Counted from the stretch's first letter, positions 1 through 8,748 are shown. The stretch: DNA of 64,000 bases from an uncultured Porphyromonadaceae bacterium (GCA_902495245.1 CABUWI010000001.1:124001-188000), one strand, 5' to 3'. Made by a program: numbers and translations. The notes: a model not told the origin generated them from the letters alone.

Positions 1-2
1 TC

Positions 3-125
3 ATCGGAGCAATCGTTGGTCTGACTATCGGTTGGCTGATTAAAAGAATATTCCGAGGCATCGGGTGGATAATCTCAATCCTCTCCGCATTAGGGATAAT
101 CTATTGGATAATGAATACACTCTAA
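3..125 (+). CDS. C-terminal end of a membrane protein (partial, start outside window)
   Basis: The + frame is open from the left edge to TAA at 123-125, giving about 40 residues. They form two hydrophobic stretches split by a short basic turn (KRIFRG), as in a helical hairpin in a membrane. The stop is 13 bases before the PcfK-like gene, so it is probably in the same operon. Too little is present to name a family. Confidence 0.5.
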   Translation: MGAIVGLTIGWLIKRIFRGIGWIISILSALGIIYWIMNTL

Positions 126-138
126 AACATTTACGACT

Positions 139-573
139 ATGGCAAGCAACACGATGAAAGGAACACAATCGTTCCAAGACACAATCAAGGCTTATCTTGA
201 AACTATGGCGGAGAATGACGCTCTGTTCGCAGTCAAGTACGCCAATCCATCAAAGTCAGTAGCCGACTGCTGTACATATATCATCAACCAAGTGCAGAAA
301 AGCGGTTGCAACGGCTTCGCAGACGATGAAATTTTTGGAATGGCAGTCCATTACTATGAAGAAAATGAGATAGAGGTCGGTAAGCCTATCAACTGCCAAG
401 TGGTAGTGAACCATACGGTAGAACTCACCGAGGAAGAAAAGGAACAGGCACGACAGGATGCCATCAACAGACTCCGTGACGAGGAAATGGCGAAAATGCG
501 CAGACCCACGCAATCCAAAAAAGAGAGTGAGAAGAAACCCCAAGTTGAGCAACCCAGTCTTTTTGACCTCTAA
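139..573 (+). CDS. PcfK-like protein
   Basis: A 144-residue soluble protein. The N-terminal half (about 10-100) resembles the PcfK-like family known from conjugative elements. The C-terminal third is charged (a glutamate/lysine/arginine helix from about 100) and ends in a short PSLFDL-type tail. It sits 12 bases upstream of a PcfJ-like gene, and PcfK-PcfJ pairs are typical accessory genes of conjugative plasmids and ICEs (established from pCF10-type elements). The exact role is not known. The start ATG follows the preceding stop by 13 bases. Family recognition is from sequence character and neighbour. Confidence 0.7.
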   Translation: MASNTMKGTQSFQDTIKAYLETMAENDALFAVKYANPSKSVADCCTYIINQVQKSGCNGFADDEIFGMAVHYYEENEIEVGKPINCQVVVNHTVELTEEEKEQARQDAINRLRDEEMAKMRRPTQSKKESEKKPQVEQPSLFDL

Positions 574-585
574 AACATTACGGCT

Positions 586-1896
586 ATGAAACCCAGGACA
601 GCATTACAGAAGCAAGTGGCAGGACTATCCGCCACACTGCGCCCCATAACCACGACACAAGAGGAATGGGCATACCGCCACTGCTTTGAGCATTTCGCCT
701 ATCGCACCAATAGCGGAACAATGACCTGCTCCGACTGCGGACACGTTTGGAAGGGTGAGAAAGGCAACCTTTGCGACACTCTCGCAGGTTGCAAATGCCC
801 TCACTGCGGTACTGAACTGAAAGTGAAGGACACCCGCAAACGCACCCATAAGGAAACCGCATATTTCAGCGTCATAACAGCGCACAAAGGTTTTCAAGTA
901 ATCCGTGTGTCGCAGATAACGAGCGAAAGCCGTAAGGGAGAGGTCAGGCAACTCTATTGTCAGGAGGTCGTACAAAGGTGGATTTCTCCCGATGGCAGAG
1001 TTACCGACATGGCTCTCCTCCGTGGATTTACCTTCCATTACTGCGACTGCTGGTCTTATTGGAGCGACATGGAGATACGACCGCACAACTCATTGTATGA
1101 TGATGTTGTCGCATGGAGTGAGGTCTATCCGAGAATTAAGGTAATACCCCAACTCAAACGCAACGGCTTCAAGGGCGATTTCTACGGCATATCACCCGTC
1201 CGACTTTTCAAGGCTCTGCTTGCCGACCCAAGAATAGAGACACTGATGAAAGCCGGAGAGATTGAGGAAATGAAATATTTTCTCGCAAATCCCGACAATG
1301 CGGATGAATTTTGGGCATCATACCTTATCGCCAAACGCCACCGCTATCATATCAACAACATAGGAATGTGGTGCGACTATCTGCGGATGTTGAAGAACCT
1401 CGGCAAAGACCTCCGCAATCCAAAGAATATCTGCCCCGAAGATTTCATAGAGGCGCACGACGGATTGAGCCGAATGATAGAGGACAGACGCAGAAAGGAA
1501 CGTGAGGAAGCCGAGCGCAGGAGAGCCGAGGAAAGACTGCTCCGAGAGAAAGAGAACGAGGAACAGTTCAAGGCTCTCAAATCCAAATTCTTCGGTCTGG
1601 TAATCTCCGACAATGAAATATCGGTGAAGGTGCTTGAGAGCATAGAAGAATACTGCCAAGAGGGTAACACACAGCACATCTGCGTATTCTCATCGTCCTA
1701 CTATCTTAAAAAGAACACGCTGGTATTGTCGGCAAGGATTGGCGATACCATAATAGAGACGGTAGAGGTTGACTTGCAGACCCTCAAAGTGGTGCAATGC
1801 CACGGAAAATATAACAAGGATACCGAGTACCACGACCGCATCATCAATCTCGTGAACTCAAACGCCCGACTAATCAAGGAGAGAATGACCGCCTAA
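586..1896 (+). CDS. PcfJ-like protein
   Basis: A 436-residue protein. Near residues 45-80 there are two Cys-x2-Cys pairs (CSDCGHVW and CPHCGTEL), a four-cysteine zinc ribbon. The centre (100-280) is rich in aromatic and basic residues with the YWSDMEIRPHNS-type block usual in PcfJ-like proteins. Residues about 300-345 form a very charged arginine/glutamate helix, probably a coiled coil. It follows the PcfK-like gene by 12 bases, and the pair marks a conjugative element remnant. Biochemical function is unknown; nucleic-acid binding is inferred from the zinc ribbon. Confidence 0.72.
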   Translation: MKPRTALQKQVAGLSATLRPITTTQEEWAYRHCFEHFAYRTNSGTMTCSDCGHVWKGEKGNLCDTLAGCKCPHCGTELKVKDTRKRTHKETAYFSVITAHKGFQVIRVSQITSESRKGEVRQLYCQEVVQRWISPDGRVTDMALLRGFTFHYCDCWSYWSDMEIRPHNSLYDDVVAWSEVYPRIKVIPQLKRNGFKGDFYGISPVRLFKALLADPRIETLMKAGEIEEMKYFLANPDNADEFWASYLIAKRHRYHINNIGMWCDYLRMLKNLGKDLRNPKNICPEDFIEAHDGLSRMIEDRRRKEREEAERRRAEERLLREKENEEQFKALKSKFFGLVISDNEISVKVLESIEEYCQEGNTQHICVFSSSYYLKKNTLVLSARIGDTIIETVEVDLQTLKVVQCHGKYNKDTEYHDRIINLVNSNARLIKERMTA

Positions 1897-1948
1897 TGTC
1901 TAACCCGACCTGCGTCAGCAACGGCGCAGGTCATAAAACCAACCGAAT

Positions 1949-2206
1949 ATGAACGTAACATTTGAACATCCGACAATCATCTTTGACAACAAGATTGCCG
2001 AAATCATCATAGAGTTTGTAAACCACATTCTCTATGCCGACAGCGAGGAAACTCTGCGGCAGATAGTAGCCGACTTTACCGACAAGTATGACCTTGACCG
2101 ATACTTTGTCTATGGCTACGGCAGCCACCACCTATGGCTGAAACAAAGGAAGATAACCAACCCCGATATAACATTTGAATATCGGATACTGATTGTAGAA
2201 TACTAA
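1949..2206 (+). CDS. Small hypothetical protein
   Basis: An 85-residue acidic protein, not recognised. It has no signal peptide or membrane segment and is rich in tyrosine, aspartate and isoleucine. It lies 52 bases after the PcfJ-like gene and 12 bases before the next small gene, on the same strand, with an ATG start. The compact + strand arrangement and a terminator after the following gene support it as a real accessory gene of the same element. Confidence 0.5.
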   Translation: MNVTFEHPTIIFDNKIAEIIIEFVNHILYADSEETLRQIVADFTDKYDLDRYFVYGYGSHHLWLKQRKITNPDITFEYRILIVEY

Positions 2207-2218
2207 AACCGCATTACT

Positions 2219-2437
2219 ATGGCAACGAAAATGACCGCCAATGGAGTAAGCACAACCACCACTCCCGGCACTGAACAATACGAGGTGTTCTACACCAGAT
2301 ACCGCACACGGCGAAAGAAACACTATCAATACGATTACCGCCACACTGACGGGGAATTGTATTCCTGCGTGGCTTATACACTCAAAGAGTGCAGACAACG
2401 CCGCGATGAATGGCTCAACAAGAAAATCAACAACTGA
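2219..2437 (+). CDS. Small hypothetical protein
   Basis: A 72-residue basic protein, not recognised. The middle has a dense Arg/Lys/Tyr segment (RYRTRRKKHYQYDYRH) that could bind nucleic acid. The end (RQRRDEWLNKKINN) is a likely basic helix. It is the last gene of the + strand group and is followed after 30 bases by a rho-independent terminator. Confidence 0.5.
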   Translation: MATKMTANGVSTTTTPGTEQYEVFYTRYRTRRKKHYQYDYRHTDGELYSCVAYTLKECRQRRDEWLNKKINN

Positions 2438-2467
2438 GATATAATTTGCCAAGTCGTAATATAGCAG

Positions 2468-2506
2468 ATGGAGCGACCTCGAGATGAAGTTGCTCCATTG
2501 ATTTTT
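2468..2506 (+). terminator. Rho-independent terminator
   Basis: A 10-bp stem (ATGGAGCGAC with GTTGCTCCAT, one G-U pair) and an 11-base loop are followed a few bases later by a run of five T. It closes the left-hand + strand gene group. Confidence 0.7.
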
Positions 2507-2594
2507 CAAAAAATTTCGGCCGCCACAGGCGGCATTATGGGATGTTTGTTCAAATATTCTGCTGATTGCCAAGCATAAACCACAATATTAACTC

Positions 2595-3536
2595 TTACTC
2601 ATTAAGAATTAAGTTGACAAATGAAGTTATAGTCTGATGGTATTCCGTTTGCTTATAAAGGTTGTTGATGTAATAAGACGGCAAGGAAGAATAACCAAAC
2701 CTCGCGCCCAGTATGGCACAGGCAATAGCTCCGTTTGTGTCGGCATCCCCTCCTTCATTGACAACAGAGATTAGCCCATTTTCAAATGATGTGGAATGCC
2801 AATAACACCATAGCGCAGCCGAAAGTGTACGCAGTGTGTACCCAATAGAATATGTCTCATCCAAATCAAGCATGGATATTTCGGAACTGTTATATGCTGC
2901 ATCTATCCATTCGAGTATCCGCTCATCGTATCTTTGAGCGATATTTTTTATATCTTCATAGGATAACTCATTGTTATACCATACAAGATTGTGGATTATT
3001 GAAGACGCAATCACACAAGAACCCACACAACGTGGGTCATAATGCGTTAGCTTGCATATGGCCTCAGCTTGAACTTCGATATTGGTTTGAGCAAGTCCGA
3101 CAACTGATGTTCTCATCAATGCGCCATTAGCCGCACTCTGTTGACGAGACAGTTCCCACCAAAGTTTAGAACACATCTCCGGTTGCTCAACATAATCTGC
3201 CATGCACAGCACCTTGTAAGTGTGACTCCCAATGCCCATAGGTGTGCCATTGAACCAATCCTTGAAATTGGAGGCGACCCGATGAAGGTTGAAGGCTTCG
3301 TTATCATAACCATTAAGTATGCACAACATCATATCTGTGTCATCGGTCCATGCGCCTTTAGCCCATCTTCGTCTATGAGCATCTTGAATTATCTGGTCAT
3401 AATTCTTTAATCCATTGGGATAATTCTTTTTTACCTCATCCTTGCTCATAAACTCAGAGCCAAGACCAAGAGCATCTCCAATGGCTTGTCCGTATAGGCA
3501 TCCCAGCATTTTATCTTTTAAGAATTCAGTATCCAT
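2595..3536 (-). CDS. ADP-ribosylglycohydrolase family protein
   Basis: A 313-residue protein with the family hallmarks: an N-terminal GCLYGQAIGDALG block (residues 12-24), TDDTD at 64-68 and GGDADT at 262-267. These acidic residues bind the two metal ions used to remove ADP-ribose from proteins or small molecules (established for DraG/ARH enzymes). No signal peptide is seen, so it is cytoplasmic. It is the last gene of the 15-gene array, 28 bases after the previous stop. No ADP-ribosyltransferase was recognised nearby, so the substrate is unknown. It might reverse a modification made by, or aimed at, the upstream machinery. Confidence 0.88.
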   Translation of the reverse strand: MDTEFLKDKMLGCLYGQAIGDALGLGSEFMSKDEVKKNYPNGLKNYDQIIQDAHRRRWAKGAWTDDTDMMLCILNGYDNEAFNLHRVASNFKDWFNGTPMGIGSHTYKVLCMADYVEQPEMCSKLWWELSRQQSAANGALMRTSVVGLAQTNIEVQAEAICKLTHYDPRCVGSCVIASSIIHNLVWYNNELSYEDIKNIAQRYDERILEWIDAAYNSSEISMLDLDETYSIGYTLRTLSAALWCYWHSTSFENGLISVVNEGGDADTNGAIACAILGARFGYSSLPSYYINNLYKQTEYHQTITSFVNLILNE

Positions 3537-3564
3537 TGAAATATCTTATAATAGGAGTGTTGTT

Positions 3565-3930
3565 TCAATCAAAGATGATTTTACCCTTTGTATATCCGTA
3601 ATTAGACTCAATAATCACAACTACTTCTTTGGAATAAGAAGCCCATTCATGGCAATAACGAGTTTCAACACAAATATCTGTGTCTTTAATCTGATAAAGA
3701 TTATCTCCGATTTTTGTTACGTTCACTACATATTTTCCAGTATCGACTTTTGTCGGAGTTAAAATGTATTTGACTTCTACCGTTTTATCGTATGTGCCGA
3801 CAGCTTTTGTTCCTGATGGAGCTTTTATCACCGAATAGAGTTCTGAAATATCATAATTGCTTTCTGCATAAGTAAAAGAAGTTGCCATCATAAACATCAG
3901 GCATAATGCGATTGTCTTAATATGTGTCAT
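3565..3930 (-). CDS. Small secreted hypothetical protein
   Basis: A 121-residue protein with a clear Sec signal peptide (residues 1-22, ending SFTYA). The mature part is about 100 residues, looks beta-rich and carries two cysteines near residues 87 and 93 (CVETRYC), possibly a disulphide. It is not a recognised family. It starts two bases after the stop of the SanA-like fusion, so it is co-transcribed and probably periplasmic. Confidence 0.6.
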   Translation of the reverse strand: MTHIKTIALCLMFMMATSFTYAESNYDISELYSVIKAPSGTKAVGTYDKTVEVKYILTPTKVDTGKYVVNVTKIGDNLYQIKDTDICVETRYCHEWASYSKEVVVIIESNYGYTKGKIIFD

Positions 3931-3932
3931 AT

Positions 3933-5255
3933 CTACTTCGTCTTAATTGTTATGAAATTTGATGCGTAAGGTAGTGATGTAGAATGGAGGTATTTGGGAG
4001 CCTTATCAGATTGATTCACACGATAGAAGCAATAGTTCCAACCTTGTCCCATGTCTGTGTATAAGGCTTCTTTAACTCCTTGAGAAAGGAGGGCGTCAAT
4101 GAAATTTCCGAAAGTGACGATTCCTTGGCTTTCGTATAGAACCAAATGGTTGTTGGAATCGAGGCATAAAGCGCGGAATACATTTTTATTCCCCAAAGGG
4201 CGAGTGGTAGGAATCTTTTGCCCGTTATGTATCATCATTTCCTGTGCGAAGCCCATACCTCCTTCTTTTGCGGCTCTATCCAATGCGGAGGAATAATCTT
4301 TGTAGAAGAATTGCGGACCGGACTTGGCAGACCAAGTAAATGCACCTGTGTTGCGCTTACAGCGATAGCCTTTGAACCGGGTACCTCCAGCAACATGATC
4401 GCCGGCCACGTTTACGTGTCCTTTGTCAAATTCAGTCCCTGTAAAAGCTCCGGCAAATGCCAAAACAATGGAATCATTCTCTGGGGAAGGTATTTCTCCA
4501 CATACCATATCCATTTTCAGCCTTTTCATATCAGGCTTCAGGCAAATCAAATCGCCATATCCCGTTTCTATATGTGATACTGAAAGAAAATCCCTGTCAG
4601 CTTTGGTAAAATCTCTTATAATTGATTCCTTTATATCGGGGTGCAGTCCACGGGCTACATCCATAAACAGTTTCACGCGAGCCAATACCTCACGCCCACG
4701 GTTGCGCCACCACGAAGTGCGTCGCCCGGGTGTTTTGGCGTTAAAAGCGATGGCATCTATTCCCAGATGTTTTGCTTGATATAAAGCTCGTTCATTATGA
4801 TATTTCTGCGAGATGATAGTTATCGAATCCTGACCGTAAACGTCGCGCATCTTTGCAATGGAGTTGAGCGTGCGAGTTCCGTCATAATCAAGAATAATGC
4901 GTGTTGAGTCAACTCCTTGCTTCATCAAAGAATCACGCATAGCCACCGGTTCATCATATCCATTTTCAGTGTTCCGGTAATCGCCACCGCTGACTACAAG
5001 CCAATCGACCTTTCCTGCTTTGTAAAGTTCTGCACCAGCTTTTGTCCTGTGGTCAAAATAATAGTTCCTACGCCCATTCCAAGTTGAAACTGGCGATGTC
5101 CCTAAAATAAGTCCAACTTCCCGATGAGGAATACTATCCACATTATCAAAGAGCCGTCCTTCAGCATTATATGCTACGGATTGGTCGCATATAATAATGA
5201 TAGAAATGAAGGCGGCTAATATGAGTCCTATTGCGGTGAATATCTTTCTCCTCAT
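3933..5255 (-). CDS. SanA/YdcF-like (DUF218) domain fused to a phosphodiester-glycosidase-like domain
   Basis: A 440-residue protein with an N-terminal membrane anchor (5-23). Residues about 43-205 match the SanA/DUF218 type: GLILGTSP (48-55), a YYFDHRTKAGAELY block, VVSGGDYRN (87-95) and a TRTLNSIAKM region. Residues about 225-440 resemble the NAGPA/phosphodiester glycosidase group (GAFTGT, NVAGDHVAGG, and YTDMGQGWNYCF near the end); this second assignment is less sure. SanA proteins affect envelope barrier function, while NAGPA-type enzymes remove sugar from phosphodiesters, so cell-wall or teichoate-like sugar processing is an inference. Gaps to neighbours are 2 and 10 bases. Confidence 0.65.
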   Translation of the reverse strand: MRRKIFTAIGLILAAFISIIIICDQSVAYNAEGRLFDNVDSIPHREVGLILGTSPVSTWNGRRNYYFDHRTKAGAELYKAGKVDWLVVSGGDYRNTENGYDEPVAMRDSLMKQGVDSTRIILDYDGTRTLNSIAKMRDVYGQDSITIISQKYHNERALYQAKHLGIDAIAFNAKTPGRRTSWWRNRGREVLARVKLFMDVARGLHPDIKESIIRDFTKADRDFLSVSHIETGYGDLICLKPDMKRLKMDMVCGEIPSPENDSIVLAFAGAFTGTEFDKGHVNVAGDHVAGGTRFKGYRCKRNTGAFTWSAKSGPQFFYKDYSSALDRAAKEGGMGFAQEMMIHNGQKIPTTRPLGNKNVFRALCLDSNNHLVLYESQGIVTFGNFIDALLSQGVKEALYTDMGQGWNYCFYRVNQSDKAPKYLHSTSLPYASNFITIKTK

Positions 5256-5265
5256 GATATTGTTA

Positions 5266-5793
5266 TTATAAATCCCACATCATAGTAAGTCCACCTTCTT
5301 CAGAGTGAACCGGCCTAATTCTAATGTATGGAGTATCGGATCCATTTTTGTAAAGATTCCAATGATAGTATCGGTATTCCAGGTCCTCCAGTTCATCATC
5401 AATTTCCGGCTCTCCATAAAATTCGCTAATTTTACTTACTAATTGATTGATGGCATTTCTATCATGTCTGCTTGTAATAAAGATAAAGCCTTTATTCATC
5501 CCAAACTTTACGTTGGCAAATTCTACAATTGCAGATTGAAACTTCCCATTGTCCGTAGATATTGTGTCAATTTTTAGGATGCCGGCTTTTTCAAGTTTTT
5601 TGGCTACCGAACACTCATCCCTCTCTGCCTCAACTCCAAAAATGCATACTTTAACAGAATCAGTTCTACTTGTCTTGGAATTGTTACTGACAGTGGTCTT
5701 TACACATTTCTCAGAAGTATTGCCACATGATGACATCATTAACATGGTCAAGCACAAGATTCCAATAAACTGTATTATACGATTCAATTTCAT
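5266..5793 (-). CDS. Hypothetical lipoprotein
   Basis: A 175-residue protein with a lipobox ending at Cys23 (MSSC). A serine/threonine-rich linker precedes a globular domain of about 130 residues with mixed alpha/beta character. The family is not recognised. It lies 16 bases after the DUF6804-like gene and 10 bases before the SanA fusion, in the same array. Envelope location is supported by the lipobox only. Confidence 0.6.
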   Translation of the reverse strand: MKLNRIIQFIGILCLTMLMMSSCGNTSEKCVKTTVSNNSKTSRTDSVKVCIFGVEAERDECSVAKKLEKAGILKIDTISTDNGKFQSAIVEFANVKFGMNKGFIFITSRHDRNAINQLVSKISEFYGEPEIDDELEDLEYRYYHWNLYKNGSDTPYIRIRPVHSEEGGLTMMWDL

Positions 5794-5809
5794 AATCTAT
5801 CGTGTGTGG

Positions 5810-6118
5810 TTATTTCCTTTTCAGTACCATTAACACTATTAGTCCTGCTAATATAACATCAATAATGTTCCATGTAAAGCGGTCAAGGGAAATTTTCAGG
5901 AAAGGTTGGAATAATAAAGCTATGGCAGCGGCCGTAATAGCAAACGAAGTCTTCCTACGGTTATAGAATCTATATGCCCAGCATCCTGCAAGGACGGCGG
6001 TTGCAAGCCGAATGATTGTATAAAATCCGTAAGGTAGGGGAAGTAAACACAGAATTAACGCTATTGCTAAAACTATAGATGCTTTTTCTAAAGTGGTAAG
6101 AGTTCTTATTTTACGCAT
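5810..6118 (-). CDS. Small polytopic membrane protein (DUF6804-like)
   Basis: A 102-residue protein with three to four hydrophobic helices (about 13-31, 33-48, 54-70, 82-98) and short basic loops. Size and layout resemble small DUF6804-type membrane proteins of Bacteroidetes; the family call is tentative. It follows the J-domain gene by 7 bases. Confidence 0.5.
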   Translation of the reverse strand: MRKIRTLTTLEKASIVLAIALILCLLPLPYGFYTIIRLATAVLAGCWAYRFYNRRKTSFAITAAAIALLFQPFLKISLDRFTWNIIDVILAGLIVLMVLKRK

Positions 6119-6125
6119 TACGATT

Positions 6126-7121
6126 TTATTTTGGACCGTTCCATTTGAATGTTTTAATGACGTTGTCTAAATCTGATTTCCAAAGGCTTGAGTCTGATTC
6201 TCGATATGAAATAATCATTTTAACCATTTCATCATAGTTCGATAGCAAGTAAAATTTGCATTTAACTGAACCCTTCTCGCCATTACGTCTATATTCGCCT
6301 TCTATGGCTTTTGTCCCATTTATGTCAATCCATCGCCACGTTGGAGTGTCAACATAGGTATATGGCTTAATTTCTTCATTAACCATTTCACGCAGATTAC
6401 GATAGTCTTCCGCTGTTAACCCCGGAGATTCATAGTGATGTTCAACGTCTGCTGGTGAAAATGAATAGTGCTGTATAAGCACGCGGGCATATGTCTGATA
6501 AGCGTCCTCAGACATTTCTGAGAGATTCTTTTGTTGGAAAACGGCATCAGCACTGCTTAACACTCCGATGTTATTTGACATCCATTGAGTATAATCATCA
6601 TAATCCTTCCTTAATTCCAGCGTATTTGGTACAGATATTGTCATTGCCCCTGCAATTTTATACTCAGACCAGTTAGACGGAATGGTATAGCTTTCAACTA
6701 TTTCTGCATGGGAACTTTTTTCTTGTCTATATGCTTGTGTACATGTTCGTGAAACCGTTCCTAATGCTGAAAGAAGAAAGAATCCACAGAGTATCGCTGG
6801 CCACTTGTTCTTTTTTCTTTTTTTAGGAGCATTATCTAATTTCTCAGATACAAATTGGACTGCCCGTTCATGTTTTAGGGAAATACCGGAAAGTAAAGTC
6901 GTATCTTGCGAATTAGAACTGAGTGAATAATCATATTTCCTTTTGAGTTCTTTATCAGATAATACTAAGAAAGCCTCATTGACCTCAATGAGTTGATTCT
7001 TTACATCTTTACTCAAAACTTGTGAGCGAAGATGCGCTGTCATTTCTTTGTATCTTGATAAAACTACATCTTGGGAATCTTCGTATGAAGATAAACCCAA
7101 GATGTTGTAGTAGTTCTTCAT
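6126..7121 (-). CDS. Membrane-anchored degenerate J-domain protein
   Basis: A 331-residue protein. Residues 3-66 have the J-domain plan (YYNILGL, then VNEAFLVLSDKELKRKYD), but the HPD tripeptide that activates Hsp70 is replaced by HLR (30-32). A basic linker (100-106) leads to one transmembrane helix (about 108-125). The remaining 200 residues would then be periplasmic and contain a fold I do not recognise. J-domain proteins normally recruit Hsp70 ATPases; here the operon carries its own Hsp70/actin-like ATPase, so a private partnership is possible (inference). Gaps to neighbours are 7 and 11 bases. Confidence 0.7.
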   Translation of the reverse strand: MKNYYNILGLSSYEDSQDVVLSRYKEMTAHLRSQVLSKDVKNQLIEVNEAFLVLSDKELKRKYDYSLSSNSQDTTLLSGISLKHERAVQFVSEKLDNAPKKRKKNKWPAILCGFFLLSALGTVSRTCTQAYRQEKSSHAEIVESYTIPSNWSEYKIAGAMTISVPNTLELRKDYDDYTQWMSNNIGVLSSADAVFQQKNLSEMSEDAYQTYARVLIQHYSFSPADVEHHYESPGLTAEDYRNLREMVNEEIKPYTYVDTPTWRWIDINGTKAIEGEYRRNGEKGSVKCKFYLLSNYDEMVKMIISYRESDSSLWKSDLDNVIKTFKWNGPK

Positions 7122-7132
7122 CGTAAGGATGG

Positions 7133-7336
7133 TTACTGGTTATCTTCTGTGATGTCGAGTGTAGGAGGCGTTAAATTCTCTTCCTCTGGATTAAGTTTTT
7201 TAAGGCATAGGGCAAATATGAGACCTATCAGAGGAAAAAGAATAGCAAGAATGTAGTATCCAGCACCACGATTCTTCTTTGAGAGAAGGATACAAGCTGG
7301 CACGGTGAAGATTAGCCAAACGATAAGTAGCTGCAT
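7133..7336 (-). CDS. Very small two-helix membrane protein
   Basis: A 67-residue protein with two transmembrane helices (about 2-18 and 26-44) and an acidic C-terminal tail. I chose the ATG at 7336 (MQLLIVW) rather than an upstream in-frame ATG at 7396, because the longer form would overlap the protease gene and adds no hydrophobic or conserved sequence. It lies 28 bases after the protease gene and 11 bases before the J-domain gene. Function unknown. Confidence 0.55.
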   Translation of the reverse strand: MQLLIVWLIFTVPACILLSKKNRGAGYYILAILFPLIGLIFALCLKKLNPEEENLTPPTLDITEDNQ

Positions 7337-7364
7337 AGAAATATGATTTTGAGTTAATATGATA

Positions 7365-8129
7365 CTATTTATATTGAATATACGATTTAATGGCATCTAT
7401 GCTCCATGCATAATTAAGATTAGCTTGTGAACCGTCGGCAAACGAGCCGGATGTGATACCAACGACTTCGCCATACTCATTAATCAATGCGCCACCACTG
7501 CTACCGTGATCAATAAGGGCCGAGATTTGCATTAGATTCTTATCTCGCCACTGAGATACCTCGCCTGAAGAAAAAGTATTCTCAAGCCCACGTGGACTAC
7601 CGATTGCATAAACCTTTTCGCCAACTTGTGGCTTGTATTTTGCTAACGGTATGTAATTAGTATTAGAGACATCAACTCTAAATAAAATGAAGTCCTCTTC
7701 CGCATCACTATGTATTACTTCCGCGACTTTATATGCCTCATCGCTGTTAGCGAGTTTAATCTGCTCAGCTCCAATATTTGTGCCCTGAAACACATGATAG
7801 TTGCTTACTGCCAATCCATCGGAGTTAATGAAGAAACCGGAACCCTGATAGCCATTATAACCATCTGATGTGAAAACCATAAACACCGCAGTATTATACT
7901 TGGCGAAGATTTTAGAACCCTCAAGTTTGTTCTTATCTCCTCGATTATTTGAGACAGTGACATTCAAATTGCGCTGACTCCCACGTGTCACGTTTGACTG
8001 TTGGGTATTGCTCATTTCCGTATTCCCGGAATGAGAAGCTGATTGTGGTCGATTATGCCCCGACTTATGAGCACAGGACAATAAGCACAAGCTCATTAAT
8101 ATGGCATATATGATATTACTTGTTCTCAT
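7365..8129 (-). CDS. Trypsin-like serine protease, lipoprotein
   Basis: A 254-residue S1/DegP-type protease domain without PDZ. The catalytic triad reads His112 (SNYHVFQG), Asp146 (EEDFILF) and Ser211 (HGSSGGAL). I placed the start at 8129 (MRTSN) because it gives a lipoprotein signal with lipobox LLSC (Cys19); upstream in-frame codons overlap the MotB-like gene further. It overlaps that gene by 14 bases, so translation is probably coupled. A Ser/Asn/Gln-rich linker (21-70) separates lipid anchor and enzyme. It may process a periplasmic partner of the operon (inference). Confidence 0.83.
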   Translation of the reverse strand: MRTSNIIYAILMSLCLLSCAHKSGHNRPQSASHSGNTEMSNTQQSNVTRGSQRNLNVTVSNNRGDKNKLEGSKIFAKYNTAVFMVFTSDGYNGYQGSGFFINSDGLAVSNYHVFQGTNIGAEQIKLANSDEAYKVAEVIHSDAEEDFILFRVDVSNTNYIPLAKYKPQVGEKVYAIGSPRGLENTFSSGEVSQWRDKNLMQISALIDHGSSGGALINEYGEVVGITSGSFADGSQANLNYAWSIDAIKSYIQYK

Positions 8130-8748
8130 TCGTCGATTCAAAGATGTTCTTAGGTAAGATGTGTATGAGGAAACGTTGATTCTCTGTCTCAACAGATTCT
8201 CGCATTGAATGGGTATCAAGTTTGCCATCTCCGCTACCTGATATTAGTATTTCACAGTTGTTCCCAAAACTGATTCGTCGTTCATCAACCCAAAAGCGCA
8301 TAAGCGATAGAGCCCTTTGATAACTCAATTCATAGTTGAACGTAAAGTTATCTTTGGAAGCTTGACCTTCCACAATCAACACATATTGGTTCTCCTTGTG
8401 ATTATTAAGAAAGTCTCTGATTTCCTTGCCTGCGTTAGCAAGCTTGTTTAACTGCTCTTCTTTGTCGGATGCTATAATCGTATTTAGGTCTGATTTCCCA
8501 GCAGGATAACGTACCTGAATATTAAGGACATATTTCTTGTATTCTGGCCGATATTCAAAGTAATCTTTACTCAAATCCTTCGTAGATTCTTCCACCTTTT
8601 TTATCTCTTGAAGTTGAGCCTCAGTAGCCTCCATTCGTTTGTGTAATAAGACAATGACGAGAATGAACAGAACTAACATAACGAAAAACAGGCTCGTCAT
8701 GAGATCTGAATAGCTTGTCCAAAAGAAAGATTCTTTTTTCTGTGCCAT
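8116..8748 (-). CDS. MotB/ZorB-like stator protein with OmpA-type peptidoglycan-binding domain
   Basis: A 210-residue protein. The N-terminus (SYSDLMTSLFFVMLVLF, 12-28) is the MotB/ZorB-type plug and single membrane helix, with Asp15 in the place of the ion-carrying aspartate of stators. A coiled linker (38-62) leads to an OmpA-like domain (about 72-200, with VEGQAS at 126-131 and NYELSYQRAL at 138-147) that should bind peptidoglycan. It follows the MotA/ZorA-like gene by 11 bases. Known MotAB/ZorAB pairs form 5:2 ion-driven rotary motors; the same is inferred here. Confidence 0.8.
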   Translation of the reverse strand: MAQKKESFFWTSYSDLMTSLFFVMLVLFILVIVLLHKRMEATEAQLQEIKKVEESTKDLSKDYFEYRPEYKKYVLNIQVRYPAGKSDLNTIIASDKEEQLNKLANAGKEIRDFLNNHKENQYVLIVEGQASKDNFTFNYELSYQRALSLMRFWVDERRISFGNNCEILISGSGDGKLDTHSMRESVETENQRFLIHILPKNIFESTNENK

